Shown: positions 1-5,404, counted from the stretch's first letter. The stretch is 5,404 bases of DNA from Streptomycetaceae bacterium (GCA_027486075.1 JAIXPU010000012.1:1-5404), one strand, 5' to 3'. Translations and numbers: made by a program. The notes: generated from the sequence alone by a model not told the origin.

Positions 1-41
1 GAATTGATGTCAGCGCACCACATGCACCCATCGTTAAGTAG
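1..41 (+). CDS. ftsQ: Cell division protein FtsQ, C-terminal end only (partial)
   Basis: Only the last 12 codons are inside the window. Read from base 3 they give IDVSAPHAPIVK and stop at TAG 39-41; bases 1-2 complete a preceding codon. FtsQ is a bitopic membrane protein with a periplasm-facing POTRA domain that links early and late divisome proteins. In Actinobacteria it normally lies directly upstream of ftsZ, and actinobacterial FtsQ proteins tend to end with a DVS-x-P type tail, which this matches. The identification rests on that short tail plus position before ftsZ, so it is an inference, though a comfortable one. Nothing can be said about its domains or start from this window. Confidence 0.7.
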   Translation, partial: IDVSAPHAPIVK

Positions 42-66
42 TAGTAATTGCGATAAAAATTAGTTC

Positions 67-113
67 GTGGCGGTCTTTGATTACCGCTGCTAATGCGCAT
101 ACGTTGCCGCCAT
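67..113. promoter_or_regulatory. ftsZ upstream region: competing inverted repeats and an 8-base palindrome
   Basis: The ftsQ-ftsZ gap (42-172) is the only intergenic space above 13 bases here. It contains GCGGT (70-74) complementary to ACCGC (83-87), and the overlapping TGGCGG (68-73) complementary to CCGCCA (107-112), extendable by one G-T pair at each end. The two pairings share bases 70-73 and so exclude each other if transcribed. Between them lies the perfect palindrome ATGCGCAT (93-100), which could be a dimeric protein site. No T tract follows either stem, so neither looks like a terminator for ftsQ. The pairings are seen; a regulatory role is inferred. Confidence 0.3.
77..105 (+). promoter_or_regulatory. 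Candidate sigma-A-type promoter for ftsZ
   Basis: TTGATT (77-82) and TACGTT (100-105) are separated by 17 bases, giving a -35 close to consensus and a -10 of the TAnnnT form. Transcription would begin near 112, leaving a leader of about 60 bases before the ftsZ start. The palindrome ATGCGCAT overlaps the spacer and the first base of the -10, a place where a repressor could act. Internal ftsZ promoters upstream of the gene are common in Actinobacteria. The -10 matches only three consensus bases, so this is a weak call. Confidence 0.3.
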
Positions 114-158
114 TAAAGAGAGTAGAAATGTAATTCTCAAGTTGAGGTTTACAGTTCT

Positions 159-166
159 AAAGGGGG
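159..166 (+). promoter_or_regulatory. Strong Shine-Dalgarno of ftsZ
   Basis: AAAGGGGG matches the AAAGGAGG ideal except for one G that can wobble-pair with the 16S anti-SD. It ends 6 bases before the GTG at 173, ideal spacing, and fixes that GTG as the start. It is the only convincing Shine-Dalgarno among the + strand genes whose starts are visible. Confidence 0.85.
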
Positions 167-172
167 ACTCAC

Positions 173-1303
173 GTGGCTGCACCACAGAATTACTTAGCTG
201 TCATCAAGGTTGTTGGAATCGGCGGCGGCGGAGTAAATGCAATCAATCGCATGATTGACGTCGGTTTAAAAGGCGTTGAGTTCATCGCTATCAACACAGA
301 TGCACAACACTTGTTAATGAGTGATGCAGATGTGAAATTAGATATTGGTCGCGCATCGACAAAAGGTTTAGGTGCAGGCGCTGCTCCAGAAAAGGGAAGA
401 CAAGCAGCAATTGATCACACCGAGGAAATTGAAGAGATTCTTCGCGGTGCAGATATGGTCTTTGTTACTGCAGGAGAAGGTGGCGGAACTGGTACAGGTG
501 GGGCTCCAATCGTTGCAAAGATTGCGCGTGATCTTGGCGCTCTCACAATCGGCGTTGTCACCAAGCCATTCTCTTTCGAAGGCAAGATTCGTACTCGTCA
601 AGCAGATGAAGGAATTGAACTTCTTCGTGAGCAAGTTGACACACTTATTGTTATTCCAAACGATCGCCTGCTAGCAATTTCAGATCGTGCAATTACCGCA
701 GTTGATGCATTTAAGAGCGCAGATCAAGTTCTCCTTTCAGGCGTTCAGGGAATTACTGAAATCATTACCCAACCAGGACTTATCAACCTTGACTTTGCAG
801 ATGTAAAGACTGTGATGACAGATGCAGGTTCTGCTCTTATGGGTATCGGTTCTGCACGAGGAGAGAATCGCGCAACCCGTGCTGCAGAGCTTGCGATTTC
901 TAGCCCACTACTTGAAGCATCTATTGATGGCGCTATGGGAGTACTTCTCTCGGTTGCAGGTGGTTCAGATCTTGGACTCTTTGAAATTAATGAAGCCTGC
1001 GAACTTGTACAAGCTGCAGCGCATCCAGATGCGCGTATTATCTTTGGAACAACAATTGATGATGCCCTCGGTGATGAAGTCCGCATCACCGTAATCGCAG
1101 CGGGATTTGCGGGGGGCGAACCGAAGAAGGTTGAGATGCCGGTGATTAACGCCAGCACTTTAGGTGGAGTGGCAGACCCAATTCCATCCAATGACCCACT
1201 CTCAGTTGCTTTGGACCTAGATTCTTCAGCACCTCGTAAGCGCATCACCTTTGAAGAGCTTATCTCTGAGGATGAAATTGATGTCCCAGACTTCATGAAG
1301 TAA
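173..1303 (+). CDS. ftsZ: Cell division GTPase FtsZ
   Basis: FtsZ is the tubulin-like GTPase that polymerises into the Z ring at midcell and recruits the divisome. At 376 residues it is full length for an actinobacterial FtsZ. The N-terminal nucleotide-binding part carries GIGGGG (15-20), NTDAQ (41-45) and the tubulin signature GGGTGTGG (103-110); the GGAP continuation, instead of GAAP, is also seen in Mycobacterium. PNDRLL is at 162-167. The T7 synergy loop NLDFADVK (205-212) keeps the residues that complete the neighbour's active site (N205, D207, D210). The GTPase body ends near 312, followed by a variable linker of about 50 residues and an acidic tail ending in DVPDFMK, the conserved C-terminal peptide that binds SepF and other partners. 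The start is GTG, chosen for the strong ribosome binding site and because NYLAVIKVVGIGGGG aligns with the usual N-terminus. The stop directly abuts the next start codon. Confidence 0.98.
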   Translation: MAAPQNYLAVIKVVGIGGGGVNAINRMIDVGLKGVEFIAINTDAQHLLMSDADVKLDIGRASTKGLGAGAAPEKGRQAAIDHTEEIEEILRGADMVFVTAGEGGGTGTGGAPIVAKIARDLGALTIGVVTKPFSFEGKIRTRQADEGIELLREQVDTLIVIPNDRLLAISDRAITAVDAFKSADQVLLSGVQGITEIITQPGLINLDFADVKTVMTDAGSALMGIGSARGENRATRAAELAISSPLLEASIDGAMGVLLSVAGGSDLGLFEINEACELVQAAAHPDARIIFGTTIDDALGDEVRITVIAAGFAGGEPKKVEMPVINASTLGGVADPIPSNDPLSVALDLDSSAPRKRITFEELISEDEIDVPDFMK

Positions 1304-1966
1304 ATGGGGTTTCGATTTACCAATCGCACCGGTGGAGTTAGCACCGGTGCGTTTTCTTCTCTCAACCTAGCTCTTCACGTTGGAGACGATCCAGCGCTAG
1401 TCCGTGAGAATAGAGAAATTCTTGGAAGCCAAGTTGGACTCCATCAATACATGGAACAAGTTCATGGAAATCGAACAGTGATCATTGAGGCAGTAACTGA
1501 AGAGCCTCCAACAGCGGATGCTCTGGTGACAGGTATTCCAGGAGTGGCACTTGCGGTCATGGTGGCAGATTGCATTCCGCTCTTACTTACCTCCAAAGTT
1601 GCCGTCGCTGCAGTGCATGTAGGTCGCAAAGGTTTAATCAACGATGTCGCGCTCAATGCAATCTCTGCAATGCGCGAGATTGGAGCAAGAGAAATTTCGG
1701 CGATTATGGGGCCCTCGATATGTGGTCGCTGCTACGAAGTTTCAGAGGAGATATTTGCAGAGGTTACGGCTCTTCACCCAGCAGCGGCAGCGAAAACGCT
1801 CTCTGGAACGCCCTCCTTGGACTTACCGGCGGCGCTCGAGAAAGTCTTACTTGCGGAAGGCATCTCAGTCAGCTTTGAAAATGGCTGCACTGCTGAAGAC
1901 AGCAATCTTTTCTCGTATCGCCGAGATGGCGTGACAGGGCGACAAGCTGGGATTGTTTGGCTATGA
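1304..1966 (+). CDS. pgeF: PgeF/YfiH-family protein (polyphenol oxidase or purine nucleoside phosphorylase type, DUF152)
   Basis: Member of the YfiH/YlmD/LACC1 family, annotated as peptidoglycan editing factor PgeF or multicopper polyphenol oxidase. Characterised members are zinc enzymes with purine nucleoside phosphorylase and adenosine deaminase activity. Family marks seen: TGGVSTGAFSSLNL (9-22), HVGDD (25-29), QVHG with H54, ADC with C90, VHVGRKG with H105, GPSICGRCYEV (136-146) and the C-terminal FSYRRDGVTGRQAG (203-216). H54, C90 and H105 are the expected metal ligands. The usual Trp of HAGWRG is absent, as I recall for other actinobacterial members. At 220 residues it is slightly short for the family but complete. 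ATG directly follows the ftsZ TAA with no Shine-Dalgarno, so translation probably depends on ribosomes finishing ftsZ. A terminator-like hairpin lies in codons 8-16. The end overlaps yggS as ATGA. Confidence 0.93.
   Translation: MGFRFTNRTGGVSTGAFSSLNLALHVGDDPALVRENREILGSQVGLHQYMEQVHGNRTVIIEAVTEEPPTADALVTGIPGVALAVMVADCIPLLLTSKVAVAAVHVGRKGLINDVALNAISAMREIGAREISAIMGPSICGRCYEVSEEIFAEVTALHPAAAAKTLSGTPSLDLPAALEKVLLAEGISVSFENGCTAEDSNLFSYRRDGVTGRQAGIVWL
1325..1360 (+). terminator. Terminator-like hairpin inside the start of pgeF, just after ftsZ
   Basis: CGCACCGGTG (1325-1334) pairs perfectly with CACCGGTGCG (1342-1351): 10 bp, 8 of them G-C, with a 7-base loop GAGTTAG. TTTTCTTCT (1352-1360) follows directly. 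This is the textbook form of a Rho-independent terminator, 21 bases past the ftsZ stop. It lies in codons 8-16 of pgeF, so it can only be partial or conditional if pgeF and the genes behind it are expressed from the ftsZ transcript. The encoded residues belong to a conserved family motif, so part of the repetition (ACC GGT G twice) comes from protein constraint. The structure is seen; termination in vivo is inferred. Confidence 0.55.
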
Positions 1967-2607
1967 CCCGAAACGAGGAACTTGCTGCCAATCTCGCCTC
2001 AGTTCAAGAGCGCATCACTCGATCTGATGTCACTCTCATCGTCGTAACAAAGACCTATCCTGTAAGCGATGTTCAGATTTTAAAAGAGTTGGGCGTTGAA
2101 AACTTCGGCGAGAACCGAACGGAAGAAGGCGAAGTCAAAGCGGTAGCAGTCCCAGCTACCTGGCATTTTCAGGGCGGAATTCAGAGCCGCAAGATAAAAG
2201 ATATTGTGCAATGGGCTGATGTGATTCACTCACTCGATAGCACCGAACATGCGCTCAAATTGGGGCAGCGAGCAGTGCGTCCAATCGAAGTTTTTTTGCA
2301 GCTCTCACTAGATGGCGATCCTGACAGGGGAGGAGTGGTTGAATCTGAGTTAGCCGCACTGGCAGAGGCTGTAGTTGCTGCGCCCAATCTGGAGCTAGTG
2401 GGTTTGATGTGCGTCCCACCAGTAAGCGCTATTCCAGCCGAAGCTTTTTCTCAGATTTATAGCGTCCATCAACGTTTCCTGAGCAATTTTCCGAATGCAC
2501 AATCGCTTTCTACAGGAATGTCAGGAGACTTTGAAGTGGCTATCGACCATGGTGCGACACATATCAGGGTAGGTAGTTCAATCCTCGGCTCTCGTACCTA
2601 CCGCTAG
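1963..2607 (+). CDS. yggS: YggS/PLPBP-family pyridoxal phosphate homeostasis protein
   Basis: Single-domain TIM-barrel PLP-binding protein (COG0325, YlmE in Gram-positives) that buffers and delivers pyridoxal 5'-phosphate; no catalytic activity is established for the family. At 214 residues it is near normal length. Counting from the ATG at 1963, the PLP lysine is K30 in LIVVTKTYP. FGENR (48-52), WHFQGGIQSRK (67-77), GLMCVPP (148-154), STGMSGDFE (183-191, phosphate-binding region) and HIRVGSSILGSR (200-211) follow in family order. I chose ATG 1963 over the in-frame TTG at 1957 because it gives the ATGA overlap with pgeF typical of coupled genes; upstream only a weak GGGA is present. The gene ends with two in-frame stops in a row (TAG TAA, 2605-2610). 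Its presence between pgeF and sepF is standard in actinobacterial and firmicute division clusters. Confidence 0.94.
   Translation: MTRNEELAANLASVQERITRSDVTLIVVTKTYPVSDVQILKELGVENFGENRTEEGEVKAVAVPATWHFQGGIQSRKIKDIVQWADVIHSLDSTEHALKLGQRAVRPIEVFLQLSLDGDPDRGGVVESELAALAEAVVAAPNLELVGLMCVPPVSAIPAEAFSQIYSVHQRFLSNFPNAQSLSTGMSGDFEVAIDHGATHIRVGSSILGSRTYR
2568..2602 (+). other. Stem-loop at the end of yggS, just before sepF
   Basis: GGTAGGTA (2568-2575) pairs perfectly with TACCTACC (2595-2602), 8 bp with a 19-base loop. It ends two bases before the yggS stop and 18 bases before the sepF ATG. No T tract follows, so it is not an intrinsic terminator; a processing site, a 3'-end stabiliser or a modulator of sepF initiation are possible. 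TACCT recurs at 2615-2619, right before the sepF start, and could pair instead with AGGTA (2571-2575). Confidence 0.35.
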
Positions 2608-2620
2608 TAACCTTTACCTC

Positions 2621-3091
2621 ATGTCAGCACTCAATAAAATGATGGGCTTCTTGGGCCTCGTCGATACCGATGAAGAGACTGCAGCGGCGCAAACGCCAGC
2701 ACGTGCCGCAGTCGCGCGCCCTACTCGCGATCGCACTGGAGTAACCGTTCTCGGTTCACATCCAACGCCGGTTGCAGCTACTTCAGTACAGCCTGCACTG
2801 ATCGAAGATTCATCTCCTTACAACATCATTACCTTGCAACCACGTTCTTACTCTGAGGCTCGCAAAGTTGGTGAGTACTACCGCGAAGGAAATCCGGTCA
2901 TCATCAACCTTGATGACATGGAAGAAGGAGAGCGCAAGCGCCTCGTTGACTTCGCAAGCGGACTTGTCTTTGGTCTCCATGGACGAATCGAACGTATCAG
3001 CCTCAAGGTCTTCTTGCTCTCACCAGCAAATGTAAATGTAAGCAATGAAGATAAGACTGCTGCTCAAGCAACATTTTTCAATCAGAGCTGA
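2621..3091 (+). CDS. sepF: Cell division protein SepF
   Basis: SepF binds the membrane and the FtsZ C-terminal tail and anchors the Z ring; in Actinobacteria, which lack FtsA and ZipA, it is the main known tether. The 156 residues are a normal length, if on the short side for this phylum. Residues 1-13 (MSALNKMMGFLGL) form the amphipathic membrane-targeting helix. About 15-66 is a low-complexity Ala/Pro/Thr linker. The SepF core runs from about 67 to 141, with YNIITLQPRSYSEA (67-80), PVIINLDDM (92-100), DFASGLVFGL (110-119) and KVFLLSPANV (129-138). The start at 2621 fits the usual N-terminus. No Shine-Dalgarno precedes it (the upstream bases are pyrimidine-rich), so initiation may rely on ribosomes from yggS 13 bases upstream or on a leaderless message. 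yggT follows after 8 bases. Confidence 0.96.
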   Translation: MSALNKMMGFLGLVDTDEETAAAQTPARAAVARPTRDRTGVTVLGSHPTPVAATSVQPALIEDSSPYNIITLQPRSYSEARKVGEYYREGNPVIINLDDMEEGERKRLVDFASGLVFGLHGRIERISLKVFLLSPANVNVSNEDKTAAQATFFNQS

Positions 3092-3116
3092 TTATCTAGA
3101 TGCTTGAATCAGTTCT
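3084..3116 (+). other. Stem-loop that places the yggT start codon in its loop
   Basis: AGAGCTGATT (3084-3093) pairs with AATCAGTTCT (3107-3116): 10 bp with a single G-T wobble. The 13-base loop (3094-3106) contains the yggT ATG (3100-3102) and the palindrome ATCTAGAT (3094-3101). The left arm includes the sepF stop codon. Ribosomes ending sepF would open the left arm, so the structure could couple yggT translation to sepF. The pairing is seen; the function is inferred. Confidence 0.35.
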
Positions 3117-3381
3117 CGTCCAACTTATTGGACTCTTCAAACTCGCACTCTTTGCTCGAATCATCATTGATTATGCCCGCATGTTCGCCCGCAACTGGCG
3201 TCCAAATTCTTTCTTGCTCGCCGTCTTTGAGATTGTTTACTCAATTACAGATCGACCAATGAGATATGTCCAGCGCTTTGTACCACCACTACGAATCGGC
3301 GGCGTGGCGCTAGACCTCTCATTTATCGTTCTCTTGATTGCAGCAAATATCGCACAAGCTGCAATCCGCATTATTCTCTAA
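3100..3381 (+). CDS. yggT: YggT/YlmG-family small integral membrane protein
   Basis: A 93-residue protein of the YggT family (COG0762), normal length for a single-repeat member. Two membrane segments are visible, at about 3-24 and 68-91. Between them lie the conserved RIIIDYARMF (20-29), ITDRPMRYVQRFVPPLR (49-65) and GGVALDLSFIVL (67-78), the family signature. The molecular function is not settled: chloroplast YlmG is linked to nucleoid partitioning and plastid division, and bacterial members sit in division clusters beside sepF. The start is ATG, 8 bases after sepF, without a clear Shine-Dalgarno. It is the last gene of the + strand run. In Streptomyces and Mycobacterium divIVA/wag31 would come next, but here the stop lies one base from the ileS stop. 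Confidence 0.93.
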   Translation: MLESVLVQLIGLFKLALFARIIIDYARMFARNWRPNSFLLAVFEIVYSITDRPMRYVQRFVPPLRIGGVALDLSFIVLLIAANIAQAAIRIIL

Positions 3382-3397
3382 GCTACTTTTTTAGAGA
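3375..3397. other. Short stem-loop across the yggT/ileS convergence
   Basis: TCTCTAA (3375-3381) and TTAGAGA (3391-3397) are perfect complements, 7 bp with a 9-base loop, spanning both stop codons. It is A/T-rich (two G-C pairs). The run of six T (3387-3392) falls in the loop and second arm rather than after the stem, so it does not meet the usual intrinsic terminator form on either strand. It could mark a transcript end for both genes, but weakly. Confidence 0.2.
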
Positions 3398-5404
3398 TAC
3401 GCCAACGCTAAATTCGTTATCTTCTTGCGCAACCCCTGCGTCGTACTCAAAAGAGATGGCAAGGACTTCATCAGAGATATGTGAAGCAGCGCTGCGAATA
3501 GTCTCTTGCAACTCAGCTGGTGCGTTCCAACGCACATGGATGCGATCCGAGATTTCAAAGCCATCGCTCTTACGTCGTTCTTGAATAAGGCGGATGACTT
3601 CGCGGATATTTCCAGCAGCAATCAGTTCAGGAGTCAGCGCTAGATCAAGGGCGACGCTCTCACCGTCATGGCTAGCCACCATCCAACCTGACTTCGGAAC
3701 TTCGGTGACGACTAAATCTTCTAGCTCGATTTCAAAGGTACCTAAAGTCGCAGAACCGGTTGCGCGCAACCCCTTTACAAGAGCTGTCGGTTCTGCTGCT
3801 GCAATGAGCTTGGCCACATCCTGAACTGCCTTTCCATACTTTGCGCCAAGTGATTTGAAGTTAGCTTTCACAGAGACATCTACGAGATCTCCGTCTGCGC
3901 TAGCAATATCTTGCAAATCTGCGACATTAAGTTCATCAGAGATCTGTGCCTTCATATCTTCAGGCAGTTGTGCCCAACCTTGCGCTGAGATCAGAGCGCG
4001 CTGGAGCGGTTGGCGAATCTTGATTGCAGATTCTGCGCGAGCCGCTCTTCCTAACTCAACAACGCGACGTGTCATTGCCACTTGCTTGTTGAGTATTGGA
4101 TCAATCAGTGCGCGATCAGCGATAGGGAAATCGGTCAGATGTACAGATGAGGCAGCGCCATTGTCGGCTGGGCGAACCAATACCTGCCATGTGTGTTCTG
4201 CAATAAAGGGAACCATCGGCGCAAGTAGTTGCGTCAGAGTTACAAGACATTCATGCAAAGTGGCTAAAGCTGATGCATCTGCATCCCAGAAGCGTCGGCG
4301 AGATCTGCGTACATACCAGTTAGAGAGATCATCAATAAACTTAGCTAACTCTCTTCCTGCTGTCTGTGAATCAAAGTCTGCGTACGCCTTATCGACGGTG
4401 TTAATGAGGGAGTTAAGCTCGCTCAAAATCCAGCGATCCATAATTGTGCGATCGGCGATAGCTGGGCTCTGCGACAAATCAAACTCTGATGCCTCTGCAT
4501 AGAGCGCATGGAAAGAGATGGTATTCCAGTAGGTAAGGAGCGTCTTGCGGACAACATCAGAGATGGCATCATGGCCAACGCGGCGGGCAGACCATGGTGA
4601 GCCAGCAGCCAACATGTACCAACGGACTGCATCGGCGCCATGTTGATCCATGAGCGACATTGGTTCAAGAACATTGCCAAGGTGCTTACTCATTTTGCGG
4701 CCATCTTTATCGAGAATATGTCCGAGACAGAGAACGCTCTTATATGAACTCTTATCAAAGACGAGAGTTCCTATAGTCATCAAGGTGTAGAACCAACCGC
4801 GAGTCTGATCGATAGCCTCACAGATAAAGTCAGCAGGGTAGGCCGCCTTAAACTTTTCGACTGAACCTGGCTTATGTGGATAGCCCCACTGCGCGAAAGG
4901 CATTGCTCCTGAGTCATACCAACAGTCGATTACTTCTGGTACGCGCACCATTGTTTTCGAGCATTCTGCACAAGCAAAGGTAATGTCATCAACAAATGGG
5001 CGATGTGGGTCGAGGTTACTCAACTCTTGACCGGCGAGAGCGCCTAGCTCCTTGAGCGAATCAACGCAGACTTCATGCTTATTTTCGCAACGCCAAATTG
5101 GTAGCGGCGTTCCCCAGAATCTATTTCGAGATAGCGCCCAGTCAATATTGTTATTGAGCCAATCGCCGTATCTACCTGTTTTGATAGTTTCTGGGTGCCA
5201 ATCAGTTGCTTGATTCTCACGAATCAATTCATCCTTGATTGAGGTTGTTCGGATATACCAAGAAGGTTGTGCGTAATAGATCAGAGCTGTGTGGCAACGC
5301 CAGCAATGCGGATATGGGTGCTCATATGGAAGATGCTTGTAGAGCGCACCTGATGCCTTGAGTTCTTTAACGAGCGGCTTATCCGCCTCTTTAAAGAAGA
5401 TTCC
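3383..5404 (-). CDS. ileS: Isoleucyl-tRNA synthetase, C-terminal part (5' end beyond the window)
   Basis: Class I synthetase that charges tRNA-Ile with isoleucine in the cytoplasm. The frame is open from the right edge to the stop at 3383-3385, giving 673 visible residues; a TTG at 5225-5227 is internal, since homology continues upstream (HPYPHCWRCHTALIYYAQPSWYI). Family lengths near 1000-1050 imply that about 350-400 residues, including the HIGH motif and most of the editing domain, lie outside. Visible in order: NNNIDWALSRNRFWGTPLPIW; paired cysteines (WRC...C and CAEC) that may bind zinc; PEVIDCWYDSGAMPFAQW; the ATP-binding loop KMSKH (4682-4696); the anticodon-binding helical domain with SNWYVRRSRRRFW; and a long C-terminal domain with LIQERRKSDGFEISDRI. 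The domain set and the lack of the C-terminal zinc finger of the E. coli type indicate the eukaryote-like IleRS class usual in Actinobacteria. Its promoter and any T-box leader are outside the window. Confidence 0.97.
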   Translation of the reverse strand, partial: GIFFKEADKPLVKELKASGALYKHLPYEHPYPHCWRCHTALIYYAQPSWYIRTTSIKDELIRENQATDWHPETIKTGRYGDWLNNNIDWALSRNRFWGTPLPIWRCENKHEVCVDSLKELGALAGQELSNLDPHRPFVDDITFACAECSKTMVRVPEVIDCWYDSGAMPFAQWGYPHKPGSVEKFKAAYPADFICEAIDQTRGWFYTLMTIGTLVFDKSSYKSVLCLGHILDKDGRKMSKHLGNVLEPMSLMDQHGADAVRWYMLAAGSPWSARRVGHDAISDVVRKTLLTYWNTISFHALYAEASEFDLSQSPAIADRTIMDRWILSELNSLINTVDKAYADFDSQTAGRELAKFIDDLSNWYVRRSRRRFWDADASALATLHECLVTLTQLLAPMVPFIAEHTWQVLVRPADNGAASSVHLTDFPIADRALIDPILNKQVAMTRRVVELGRAARAESAIKIRQPLQRALISAQGWAQLPEDMKAQISDELNVADLQDIASADGDLVDVSVKANFKSLGAKYGKAVQDVAKLIAAAEPTALVKGLRATGSATLGTFEIELEDLVVTEVPKSGWMVASHDGESVALDLALTPELIAAGNIREVIRLIQERRKSDGFEISDRIHVRWNAPAELQETIRSAASHISDEVLAISFEYDAGVAQEDNEFSVGVSLKK

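Noticed and set aside
128..133. ATG directly followed by TAA in the ftsZ leader, with AAAGAGAG just upstream
   Set aside because: A start-stop element could stall ribosomes, but a six-base match in a short leader is easily chance and nothing else supports it.
173..185. GTGG/CCAC mini-hairpin at the ftsZ start codon
   Set aside because: Four base pairs at a site with a strong open Shine-Dalgarno is not meaningful.
745..1365. A 206-codon open frame on the - strand across ftsZ
   Set aside because: It lies antisense to well-conserved ftsZ codons, its translation is Ser/Ala/Pro/Arg-rich low-complexity sequence, and it matches no family I recognise. It is a shadow of ftsZ codon use.
2142..2168. 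GGTAGC/GCTACC hairpin followed by TTTT inside yggS
   Set aside because: The stem is only 6 bp and the T run is short and begins several bases after it, far weaker than the hairpin at 1325-1360.
3855..4502. A 215-codon open frame on the + strand within ileS
   Set aside because: Antisense to conserved ileS sequence, Ser/Arg/Ala-rich, with no family motif and no ribosome binding site of note.
4682..4696. KMSKH instead of KMSKS in IleRS
   Set aside because: At first it looked like a signature mutation, but as far as I recall the His form is normal in actinobacterial IleRS, so it is a class mark and not an anomaly.
5225..5227. In-frame TTG as the ileS start
   Set aside because: Clear IleRS homology continues upstream to the window edge without a stop, so the TTG is an internal leucine codon and the gene is simply cut by the window.

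Overview
The window comes from an actinobacterium and covers the end of its division and cell wall (dcw) cluster. It holds the last codons of ftsQ, complete ftsZ, pgeF (yfiH/ylmD family), yggS (ylmE family), sepF and yggT (ylmG family) on the + strand, and the C-terminal two thirds of ileS on the - strand, which runs off the right edge. The gene order, the GGGTGTGGAP form of the FtsZ signature, the VDVPPFMRR-like FtsZ tail, a SepF partner and an IleRS with a KMSKH signature all fit Actinobacteria. By eye the base composition is balanced rather than GC-rich, and the genes are packed extremely tightly. I infer a small-genome, moderate-GC lineage such as the freshwater acI group (Nanopelagicales); this was not tested.

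Layout: positions 1-41 are the end of ftsQ. Positions 42-172 are the only real intergenic space; it holds a possible promoter, an 8-base palindrome, two competing inverted repeats and a strong ribosome binding site for ftsZ. From ftsZ on, genes abut (TAA directly followed by ATG), overlap (ATGA) or lie 13 and 8 bases apart. yggT and ileS converge with a single base between their stop codons. No gap over 300 bases lacks a gene.

How the genes fit together: FtsZ forms the Z ring. SepF is expected to tether FtsZ to the membrane, since Actinobacteria lack FtsA. YggT is a small membrane protein of the same cluster. PgeF and YggS are metabolic or maintenance enzymes (purine nucleoside phosphorylase-type and PLP homeostasis) that travel with the cluster. 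IleS is a housekeeping tRNA synthetase.

The most interesting signal is a perfect 10-bp GC-rich hairpin followed by TTTTCTTCT at 1325-1360. It lies 21 bases past the ftsZ stop but inside the pgeF coding region, and looks like an intrinsic terminator or attenuator hidden in coding sequence. Further stem-loops sit at the yggS-sepF junction, around the yggT start codon and at the yggT/ileS convergence. The divIVA (wag31) gene that commonly follows yggT in Actinobacteria is absent from its usual place. I see no mobile element, CRISPR array, RNA gene or wholly new multi-gene system.
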